Source: Mesorhizobium tamadayense (GTDB lineage: Bacteria; Pseudomonadota; Alphaproteobacteria; Rhizobiales; Rhizobiaceae). Taken from it: a stretch of 48,232 nt of DNA. The position numbers were made by a program, and so were the translations under genes. Shown here piece after piece: positions 42,029 to 48,232 of this stretch. Location: the NCBI RefSeq assembly GCF_003863365.1, contig NZ_RQXT01000056.1, positions 1 to 48,232 of the forward strand, written 5' to 3'. How positions within the stretch are numbered: the first letter of the stretch is position 1; each line of letters starts with the position of its first letter. Below the pieces are notes generated by a model. It did no database searches and was not told where the DNA came from. It saw only the letters and a list, made by a program, of their open reading frames with translations.

Positions 42029-42424
42029 GGGCTATCGATGCAAGACTTGCAAATCCGACGACCTGTATACCGGCAACAAGGATAGCTCGATACGGCGCTT
42101 TAGACCACAATCTGCCCTGAACACCGATCGTGGTCTCGCACGCCAGCTCAACTCGATGGTCGTTGACGCAGCACTCAAGCAATTTCCATTGTTGAGCGAT
42201 GGCGGCAGACCCTTTGATAGCCGACATCGCACACAGCTTTAAAGGGTGCGTGGAGGCCAACCGGCTTTCAAACCCTCAAGGCCGCCGCACTAAGGACCAT
42301 CGGAGTGACCGGAGTTCTATCTTCGCAAAAATCCGGTGCATTTCGGTCCAGAGCAAGAGCCGGATACTTGAACGCTTGAGCCAATGTCCACATATATGAA
42401 CGAATAGCGAACATCGAGGGGCAT
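42029..42424. other. Divergent region between DUF4238 and the CBASS operon
   Basis: A 396-bp region without a supported gene. It should hold the promoters of the DUF4238 gene (leftward) and the CBASS operon (rightward). The candidate promoter for the latter is listed separately. Other short frames here have no support. Confidence 0.4.
42368..42396 (+). promoter_or_regulatory. Candidate promoter of the CBASS operon
   Basis: TTGAAC (42368-42373) and CATATA (42391-42396) are separated by 17 bases, about 30 bases before the CD-NTase ATG, which has GAGGG at 42416-42420. A fair sigma-70 match with a short leader. No terminator or regulator gene of the kind seen in some CBASS loci is visible. Confidence 0.45.
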
Positions 42425-43438
42425 ATGCCGGTTCCGCAGGCACGTTTTACCGAACTTCTCGCAGACATCGAGCCAAGTCCAACCACGAAGTCCCACGCAT
42501 CTAGCGGACACAATGGCATTCGGGATCACCTTCGAACGCAGGAAGAGTTCAAGGACAGGTATATCTCAAGCTTTCTATCCGGCAGCTATGCGCGCGACAC
42601 GTCGATTCGACCGCGCACGTCAGCTGATGGGCACGAGCGTCCAGACGTCGACATCATCATTGTCACGAGCTTCGAAACCAGCGACCATCCCGACGATGTT
42701 CTGAACGAAGTGTGCCGGGCACTCGAGGATGGCGGTGACGGCTACGAGGTCGAACGCATCAACAAGCGCTCGGTGCGAGTCGAGACATGGCAGGCCGACA
42801 TGGACATCGTTCCGGTCGTGCAGACGTCAAACGGCTACATGATTCCGGATCGGGACAACGGCATTTGGAAGTTCACCAACCCGCCGGTTCATACCTCCTG
42901 GAGCGCCGAACAGAACAAAAGGTTCGGCGACCGCTTCAAGCCGCTCGTCAAGCTGTTCAAGTGGTGGCGTCGAATTAACCCTAGCGGCAAGCGTCCGAAA
43001 GGTTTCGTGCTTGAAGTGCTCGTCTCGCTTCATGCGCCGACAGCGGAAACGCATTATGGCGCAGCCTTCGTCCAGTTGCTGACGAATATCTATAACGCAT
43101 ACGGCTTCCTCGCCTCGCTCGACCAGAAGCCGTTCATCGCCGACCCGGCGGATCAGTCGAACGACATTCTGGGCAAGGTGACGCTGGCGCAGTGGAAGGA
43201 CTTTATCGACAAGGTTCGCGTCTACGCCGACATTGCACGTCGCGCGCAGGAAACCGATGACATGGACGAGGCGACGCGCCAATGGCGGCGAGTGTTCGGC
43301 GATCGGTTCAAGGCGACCGTGAACCCGGCGAAGGCCGCTTCCTACGGCGGCTTTGCCGCGGCAACACCTGTGGCCGCCGGCTACACATTCCCCGATGCGA
43401 TGGCCGCGCCGGCCAGCAAGCCGCGTGGCTTCGCTTGA
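42425..43438 (+). CDS. CBASS CD-NTase (cGAS/DncV-like nucleotidyltransferase)
   Basis: A 337-residue nucleotidyltransferase that makes the cyclic oligonucleotide alarm signal on phage infection. The pol-beta signature 'LSGSYARDTSIRPR' (residues 51-64) is followed by catalytic Asp74 and Asp76 in 'DVDIIIV' and Asp127 in 'DMDIVP'. An OAS-type helical domain follows. The Ala-rich tail ends R-G-F-A, a disordered type of C-terminus that Cap2 attaches to a target in type II systems. It resembles clade D enzymes paired with Cap4, but the product is not predicted. It is first in a four-gene overlapping operon. Confidence 0.9.
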   Translation: MPVPQARFTELLADIEPSPTTKSHASSGHNGIRDHLRTQEEFKDRYISSFLSGSYARDTSIRPRTSADGHERPDVDIIIVTSFETSDHPDDVLNEVCRALEDGGDGYEVERINKRSVRVETWQADMDIVPVVQTSNGYMIPDRDNGIWKFTNPPVHTSWSAEQNKRFGDRFKPLVKLFKWWRRINPSGKRPKGFVLEVLVSLHAPTAETHYGAAFVQLLTNIYNAYGFLASLDQKPFIADPADQSNDILGKVTLAQWKDFIDKVRVYADIARRAQETDDMDEATRQWRRVFGDRFKATVNPAKAASYGGFAAATPVAAGYTFPDAMAAPASKPRGFA

Positions 43439-45123
43439 AGTTCTGGTGGCTGGCTGATTCGGCGAGGCTGTCGGCCGAAAAGGCGGCGGTCGAGACACTT
43501 GCTCGCGGCGAGAGTTGGTTCGAGTTCGAGCGCTGGCGGTTTCATGAAGGCAGCCTGAGCGCTGAAGGTGTCCTGATCGCGCATGGCCAGCGCTATCCGG
43601 TACGCCTGGTCTATCCGGACCAGTACCCGGAAGTTCCGGCATGGGTTGAACCGCAGGACGAGGTCCGCTGGACGACGCATCAGTACGGCAGCGGCACACT
43701 CTGTCTGGAACTGCGGCCGGACAACTGGATTGCCGGCGCGACCGGTGTCGATGTCCTGCGCAGCGCCTACAACTTGCTTGAAATCGAGGACCCTCTTGGG
43801 AAGGGCATGGTGCGCGCGCCGTCGGTGCATGCCGTTGGCGAGGTGCAGTCATATGGCTGGGGCGCCAACCCGGTGCTGATCGGCTCGGGCTGTGCGACGC
43901 GAATCCGAGCCGGCACTGCGATCGGTGTTCAGGCTCTGCGGTGGATGGCCAGCACTGATGTATGGCCCATCATGATCCACGACGACGGGGATGGGCGCGG
44001 TGCCCGCCGGGTGCCTGGGCCTGACATCGACAGTTGGCGCTTCACAGTGCCGATTTATGTTTCCGACGAGGCTCCGCCGGCGGGGGAACTCGATCGGACG
44101 ACACTGGTTCAGGCTGCCGGCTTCGATCCTGAGACGGGAGCGGCGGTTGAAGCCTCATCCGCCGGCGTCCTCATCTTCAAGGGCGCAGAGCTTAGGGTCT
44201 TTCATCTCACCGCCGAAGGCAGAACCAGCAGCCGCGGGGTCTTTGTTCTTCCAGATGAGGATGGTCTGCGCTCGTCGCGGTCAGCGGATGTCGAGGTCAA
44301 GCGCGTTACGATCGTCGGCGCCGGCTCGGTCGGGTCGAAAATCGCCGAGTCGCTACTGCGTTCAGGTGCTCATCGCCAGACGTTGGTCGATGGCGACGTG
44401 ATGCTGCCAGGGAATCTGGAGCGCCATGCGCTTGATTGGCGCGACATCGGGTTTCGCAAGGTACATGGGCTAAAGCGCCGGCTCCTCGGGATCGTACCTG
44501 GCGCCGACGTGAAGGTCATCGACGTCAACTTGAATTGGCAGCGGTCGGCGAAGACACATGCCTGGCAGGTTGAGGCTGTGGCCGAGGGAGACGTCATTGT
44601 GGATGCGACCGGCGATCCGGCGACCGCGCTGTTCCTGGCCGCAATCGCGGACGCGAATGGTCGCGCGTTCGTCTCGGTCGAGGTCTTTGAAGGCGGGCTC
44701 GGTGCTCTGATCGCAACCGCTATACCAAACCGCGATCCTCCCTTCGTGGAAGGCCGAGCGACGTTTCTGGCCTGGTGCGATGAGCAGGGCGTCAAACCGC
44801 CGGAGGCCGGTCCGAGGCGCTACGAAATGCTTTCCGAGGATGGCACCCCGGTCGCTGCCGATGACGCCGCCGTCACGATGACTGCCGGCCACGCGGCGCG
44901 AGTGATCCTCGATATCCTCGACAGCAATCCCGCTCCGATCGATTCCGCCTGGCTGTTGTTCGGATACCGGAAGGCCTGGCTGTTCGACGGACACGGTCAT
45001 ACGATCCGACTCAATGTCGGCGAGCGCGGACCGCGGCCTCCGGTCGCCGACGATCCGGAGGCCCAGTCGTTCGCGTTGGCGCTGATACAGGAGTTGCTTG
45101 GTGAAGGTGGCACTGGCGGCTGA
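43435..45123 (+). CDS. cap2: CBASS Cap2, E2-E1 ubiquitin-like conjugation fusion
   Basis: A 562-residue fusion. The N-terminal E2-like domain has the catalytic Cys90 in 'HQYGSGTLCLELRP'. The C-terminal ThiF/E1 domain has the adenylation loop GAGSVG (295-300), 'LVDGDVMLPGNLERH' (317-331) and a likely E1 Cys448 in 'FLAWCDEQ'. Cap2 conjugates the CD-NTase C-terminus to a target and primes it. The start is read as TTG, sharing bases with the CD-NTase stop (TTGA), which couples translation. There is no strong ribosome site, so the exact start is uncertain. Confidence 0.88.
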   Translation: MKFWWLADSARLSAEKAAVETLARGESWFEFERWRFHEGSLSAEGVLIAHGQRYPVRLVYPDQYPEVPAWVEPQDEVRWTTHQYGSGTLCLELRPDNWIAGATGVDVLRSAYNLLEIEDPLGKGMVRAPSVHAVGEVQSYGWGANPVLIGSGCATRIRAGTAIGVQALRWMASTDVWPIMIHDDGDGRGARRVPGPDIDSWRFTVPIYVSDEAPPAGELDRTTLVQAAGFDPETGAAVEASSAGVLIFKGAELRVFHLTAEGRTSSRGVFVLPDEDGLRSSRSADVEVKRVTIVGAGSVGSKIAESLLRSGAHRQTLVDGDVMLPGNLERHALDWRDIGFRKVHGLKRRLLGIVPGADVKVIDVNLNWQRSAKTHAWQVEAVAEGDVIVDATGDPATALFLAAIADANGRAFVSVEVFEGGLGALIATAIPNRDPPFVEGRATFLAWCDEQGVKPPEAGPRRYEMLSEDGTPVAADDAAVTMTAGHAARVILDILDSNPAPIDSAWLLFGYRKAWLFDGHGHTIRLNVGERGPRPPVADDPEAQSFALALIQELLGEGGTGG

Positions 45124-45571
45124 TCAGACCGAAAGGCTCCTCGCGGCTCTTGAGCGAGCGGGCGTCAAGGAAATCGGTGGCCAGTTGTTTGGCGAACAGC
45201 TTGCGCCGTCGGACTTTCGCGTGACGGAACTGACCGTGCAGTCCCGGCCCGGCACATTCGCCCGCTTCATCGTCGATCTGCTGCAGGCCGCAAAGGATTC
45301 CATTCGCTTTTTCGATCGAACCGAGCATCGATACACGAGGTACAACTATATTGGCGAGTGGCACAGCCACCCGAGCTTCGCGGTGCACCCCAGCGGTACT
45401 GACGCGGCGACTATGCGGCAGCTCGTCCAGGACGCGCAGTTTGCGGGGACCTTCGCCGTTCTGATGATCGTACGGCTGGATGCGGAGACACTCACATCGG
45501 GCGCTTGGGTCTTTGACCCGCAAGGAAACGAGCGTCGGGTTTTGCTGGAGGTTGAACTTGAGCGGCAATGA
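45101..45571 (+). CDS. cap3: CBASS Cap3, JAB/JAMM isopeptidase
   Basis: A 156-residue zinc protease of the JAB/MPN+ type. The JAMM motif is complete: Glu24 (KEIGG), His88 and His90 in 'GEWHSHPSF', Ser98 and Asp101 (H-x-H-x7-S-x2-D). It cleaves the bond that Cap2 makes and keeps the CD-NTase unprimed. The start is taken as GTG 45101, which has AGGAG at 45089-45093; a TTG three bases earlier is possible. It overlaps the end of cap2 by 23 bases, and its own stop lies inside the start of cap4. Confidence 0.9.
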   Translation: MKVALAADQTERLLAALERAGVKEIGGQLFGEQLAPSDFRVTELTVQSRPGTFARFIVDLLQAAKDSIRFFDRTEHRYTRYNYIGEWHSHPSFAVHPSGTDAATMRQLVQDAQFAGTFAVLMIVRLDAETLTSGAWVFDPQGNERRVLLEVELERQ

Positions 45572-46979
45572 GAAGGCACCGGCTCTGACCGATGCCCGAG
45601 GCGTAGGCGGCGTGATTGCCCAGGATGGCTTCGACTATCAACTTTGGGATGGTCTTGCGCGGCTGCCGGCTTGGCTGGCCAACCCGGCCTTCGAGCAGAT
45701 GATATTTGAAGGCCTGGAGGATCTGGAAGCACGGTTCTTCGCCCCTCAGGCGCCGAGGGGGCAATTGCTCGAGCGCTTCCAGGCGAAGGCCGGCTCACTG
45801 GCGCCAGCCGCGGTGCGGGAGGTCTTTGAGACGTTTGCGCGCTTCGAAAGCGCCTATCCGCGTGCCGCGCGCGTCCAGAGCCTGGTCACACCTCGTTTGC
45901 CAGCAACTGTTGGCTGGCTGGCGCGGGATCCAAGTCGAGTCCGCAAGGCCCGTCCGTTCTATGCACCTTTCGCCGATATTATGGCGGCAAGCGATGCCGA
46001 GTTGCTGACGAGGCTCGTCGAGACCTACAGAGATCAACTGGGGACCTTCATCGCCCAGTCGGTCGATGTCAGCGAGCGCAACCTCCCGGATTGCGATGCA
46101 GCCTTGGCGACCTTCGGAGTAGAACTCGACCGGGCCTATCCTTCCCTGGAAGCACCGCAGAAGCGGGTGGGCGAGGCGTTCGAAGCGTTGAGCGCTCTTG
46201 CGCGCAGGTCGATCGGCGCACCGCTGGGTGGAGACGTGTTGGTAAAGACCATCGAAGATGCGTTGGGCAAGTCGCTCCCACTGCCACGAAGCTTCCCGCT
46301 CCATGTCCGTTCCGATCGAAACGAGGCGGACGAGCGCTGTCTCGAGATCGACGCAAGTGCATTTTCCGGTCGCGACGGCGTATTTCCGCCACCGGCACGG
46401 TGGGCGGATGACCTCGTTGCGCCGTTGGATAGGACAGCACGGTGGCTGCGAAGCCATGCCATAAACCGGGTCGCGCTTACGGGCTCCTACCGACTGACGA
46501 CCGCGATGATCATCGGCTGGTCACTGCGTTCGGCTACCGGGTTCGAACTGGAGGTCCCGACCCGTGATGGTTCATGGGCGACCGATGATCGGCCCGCCCC
46601 GAGCGACCCCCCGCAAAACTGGCGGATCGCTGAGCCGGCAAACTTGACTGGTGATCAGTTAGTCGTTTGTGTCGGCATTCTGTGCGATCCTGCCGCCGAT
46701 CTCGGTCAGATTGCCGGCGTCCCCACGGAGGCAGTGCTGGGGCTTCACCTCGATGAGCCGATCGTATCGGCGAAAGCAGCGCAAGCCGGTGTCGCGGTCG
46801 TCAAGCGAGCGGTGGATGCTGCTATGGCGCGACTAAGGCCCAAGGGGATCCAACTCTACTTCGCCGGGCCGGCTGCTTTTGCTGTAGCACTTGGTCACCG
46901 CTGGAACGCGATGCCGCCGACGCAATTGCATGAGTTTGTCACCTCGAGTCGTTCCTATGTCGCGACCGCGCTGATTTGA
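45558..46979 (+). CDS. cap4: CBASS Cap4-like effector (DUF4297-type nuclease + SAVED sensor)
   Basis: A 473-residue two-domain effector. The N-terminal nuclease part has 'GVIAQDGFDYQLW' (about 18-30), acidic 'FEGLEDLEARF' (50-60) and 'ERFQAKAG' (72-79), which fit the PD-(D/E)xK fold of DUF4297, with Lys77 in Q-x-K. The C-terminal half (about 280-470) is the SAVED ligand-binding domain: 'NRVALTGSYRLTTAMIIGWSLRSATGFELEV' and 'IQLYFAGPAAFAVALGHRWNAMP'. Binding the cyclic oligonucleotide would activate DNA cleavage and stop growth. The start TTG at 45558 follows GGAGG by 6 bases and overlaps the cap3 stop by 14 bases. Confidence 0.85.
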   Translation: MSGNEKAPALTDARGVGGVIAQDGFDYQLWDGLARLPAWLANPAFEQMIFEGLEDLEARFFAPQAPRGQLLERFQAKAGSLAPAAVREVFETFARFESAYPRAARVQSLVTPRLPATVGWLARDPSRVRKARPFYAPFADIMAASDAELLTRLVETYRDQLGTFIAQSVDVSERNLPDCDAALATFGVELDRAYPSLEAPQKRVGEAFEALSALARRSIGAPLGGDVLVKTIEDALGKSLPLPRSFPLHVRSDRNEADERCLEIDASAFSGRDGVFPPPARWADDLVAPLDRTARWLRSHAINRVALTGSYRLTTAMIIGWSLRSATGFELEVPTRDGSWATDDRPAPSDPPQNWRIAEPANLTGDQLVVCVGILCDPAADLGQIAGVPTEAVLGLHLDEPIVSAKAAQAGVAVVKRAVDAAMARLRPKGIQLYFAGPAAFAVALGHRWNAMPPTQLHEFVTSSRSYVATALI

Positions 46980-47260
46980 TCAGAATCTGCACAGGTGCTT
47001 GATCTACGCCAGCGCGCACTTGTTGGCTCTGTCTGGCTGGCAAGCGGCACCCTCACGCCGAGCTATGGCGCTCAATCCGTTTCGATCGGGCTACAGCATC
47101 GCAGCATCACCGTAACCTATTGATTTGCTTGGTGCCGATTTGCGAGTTGTATAAAAGCGAAAAAGGCAGCTTCCCAAGCCGAAAGTACAAAAGGTAGAGC
47201 TTGAATCGGGTCAGACTAAAACTCATATTGCGATTGCTGGCTGGCGGCTGGGGGGCACAG

Positions 47261-47836
47261 ATGATTAAGGGCATTCGTATCGCGACTGTTTTGCTTGTTG
47301 TTTTCTGGCAGCCGGCGTTCGCTGAAAATCCTTCTCTTGAGCAATGCACCTGTACTCAAGCTTCCCGCAGTGGGGCCTTCGTTACAAACGCGACGGCTTG
47401 CTGGCTGACAATAGACACAGAGATCCAATGGTGCGACATTACAGTTCAGACGCTTGAGGATCCAACTTCTTCAACTTCGCAGACCGTCGCGACTATTTTT
47501 GACAATATGGATGATGTCGATACTTTAGTTAAATTGTTTCAGGAAGAATTTACTCGGTTTGCAGCCTCGGCCGAAGCTAGGAGCGGCGGGCGGCTTGATA
47601 TTCAGAAAGCTAAAGAGACCGTCCCAACCCAACTGGCTGATAATCGCGCCAAAATAGGCGAATGCGTATTAGCATTTAGAGATGCTTCCTTTGGCAAAGG
47701 CGGAATGAATCTCAGCGGCAATGAAAATTTTCGATGTGGAGTGGGCGAAGCGAGTGGCTGGTTGCGGATCGAGTTTCGCGTCGGTGATGTATGGCTCGCC
47801 TACGCATTATCGCCCGGCAGAAAAGCGGTGCCGTAA
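47261..47836 (+). CDS. Secreted protein of unknown function
   Basis: A 191-residue protein with a signal peptide ('IRIATVLLVVFWQPAFA', cleavage after residue ~21). The mature part has six Cys (two in CTC near 28), suggesting disulfides, and acidic helices 'IFDNMDDVDTLVKLFQEEFTRF'. It has no recognised family. The ATG at 47261 follows a G-rich site (GGGGGG) and starts the signal peptide. Base use is AT-rich compared with core genes. A second gene for a membrane protein follows with overlap. Confidence 0.6.
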   Translation: MIKGIRIATVLLVVFWQPAFAENPSLEQCTCTQASRSGAFVTNATACWLTIDTEIQWCDITVQTLEDPTSSTSQTVATIFDNMDDVDTLVKLFQEEFTRFAASAEARSGGRLDIQKAKETVPTQLADNRAKIGECVLAFRDASFGKGGMNLSGNENFRCGVGEASGWLRIEFRVGDVWLAYALSPGRKAVP

Positions 47837-48232
47837 CGGTGCGGGAGATACTTGCGAAGGGGCTGGCGTTCATCGCGCAAAACGCAGCAGCGGCGATTAT
47901 CAGTCTCGCGGTGACCGCTGGGGCCGGACTTCTTTGGGCCTTCTCTTGGTCTGGGCCCTCACCCTTGACGATAAGGTTTCAGGATACGATCGGCTGCTCT
48001 GGTGGGAAACTCGACTATCTTAAGAAGCGTCATTTTGACGACGACTTCGTGCAGCTCACAAGAGGAGCCGACAGACTCATCATCTGCGATACGGAGGTTC
48101 TGGTTACAACGAGAGCCGATGCGCCGAGTGCCTTGGCCAACAAGTACCCCGGCTGCTTGAGGTGGATAGGCAGCTCGTTGTTGATGTTGCGCGCGAGCCC
48201 ATCAATCTGTTCGCTCCCCGATGGCAGCCGAT
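47791..48232 (+). CDS. Membrane protein, partial (cut by window end)
   Basis: An open frame of 147 codons runs off the window. It could start at ATG 47791, overlapping the previous gene by 46 bases, or at GTG 47839 just after its stop. A membrane segment 'AAAIISLAVTAGAGLLWAFSW' (near residues 34-54 from the ATG) is followed by a polar domain with Cys in 'IGCSGGK', 'IICDTEV' and 'PGCLRWIG'. Together with the preceding secreted protein it may form an envelope pair. No family is recognised. Confidence 0.5.
   Translation, partial: MARLRIIARQKSGAVTVREILAKGLAFIAQNAAAAIISLAVTAGAGLLWAFSWSGPSPLTIRFQDTIGCSGGKLDYLKKRHFDDDFVQLTRGADRLIICDTEVLVTTRADAPSALANKYPGCLRWIGSSLLMLRASPSICSLPDGSR

Larger units (their letters stand above)
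31343..48232. mobile_element. tRNA-Met-integrated genomic island (left part)
   Basis: The boundary is the tRNA-Met 3' end with a serine recombinase pointing at it. Beyond it the content changes from conserved core genes to a recombinase, hypothetical genes, a ParA module, a relaxase, and an anti-phage operon. Some segments have clearly lower GC (35.5-37.5 kb, 47.2-47.8 kb). No copy of the tRNA 3' end is found further right, so the far boundary is outside the window and the island is at least 16.8 kb. With a relaxase but no visible mating-pore genes it looks mobilizable, or is one part of a larger ICE. Confidence 0.8.

Noticed and set aside
1..48232. CRISPR arrays, rRNA genes or insertion sequences
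   Set aside because: No regularly spaced repeats, no rRNA-like sequence and no transposase frame were recognised.

Overview
The window looks like a chromosomal segment of a Mesorhizobium-like alphaproteobacterium (Hyphomicrobiales/Rhizobiales). The evidence is high GC, strong GGAGG-type ribosome sites, and a clustered CtrA cell-cycle module (eipA, chpT, a receiver protein, ctrA, fliJ, sciP). A NolR-like ArsR regulator, a long LeuA with an apparent leucine-rich leader peptide, and RirA-type iron boxes point the same way. No species call is possible from sequence alone.

Bases 1-31,309 are ordinary core chromosome. They hold small redox enzymes (DsrE, two SDRs, an ABM monooxygenase, an AbrB-type membrane protein), then an iron-uptake pair: a TonB-dependent siderophore receptor and a siderophore-interacting flavoreductase. 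Each member of the pair has a TGA-N9-TCA box upstream. Next come an ATP-grasp/esterase pair, leuA with a candidate attenuator, a TPR regulator, hydrolases, a glutathionyl-hydroquinone reductase, and a short run of acyl-CoA type genes (SDR, CaiB/BaiF) with a HugZ-like protein. The NolR-like repressor and a TrmH-family methyltransferase follow. From 24.0 to 28.6 kb is the cell-cycle module: eipA, the phosphotransferase chpT, a single-domain receiver, ctrA, flagellar fliJ and the CtrA inhibitor sciP. It is interrupted by a deletion scar that has fused remnants of an HxlR regulator and a zinc-type oxidoreductase. mnmA and a Gfo/Idh/MocA oxidoreductase complete the core.

At 31,310 a tRNA-Met(CAT) gene marks a sharp boundary. 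A serine recombinase runs toward the tRNA, and its last 13 codons and stop are read from the antisense strand of the tRNA 3' half. Everything from there to the window end looks like an integrated island, and no second attachment repeat is visible. The island carries small hypothetical genes, an uncatalogued ribbon-helix-helix gene behind three exact-period 11-bp repeats, a three-gene ATGA-coupled ParA module of unknown function, and a full-length DUF3363 relaxase with inverted repeats upstream (possible oriT). It also carries a DUF4238 gene, a complete type II CBASS anti-phage operon (CD-NTase, Cap2 E2-E1 fusion, Cap3 JAB protease, Cap4-like nuclease-SAVED effector), and a secreted/membrane protein pair cut by the window edge. 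No type IV secretion genes are visible, so this part looks like a mobilizable or partial conjugative element.

The CBASS genes most likely work together. Infection activates the CD-NTase, Cap2 conjugates and primes it through its C-terminal tail, Cap3 reverses this, and the cyclic oligonucleotide product binds the SAVED domain to switch on DNA cleavage by the effector. The ParA triad is the best candidate for an undescribed system.
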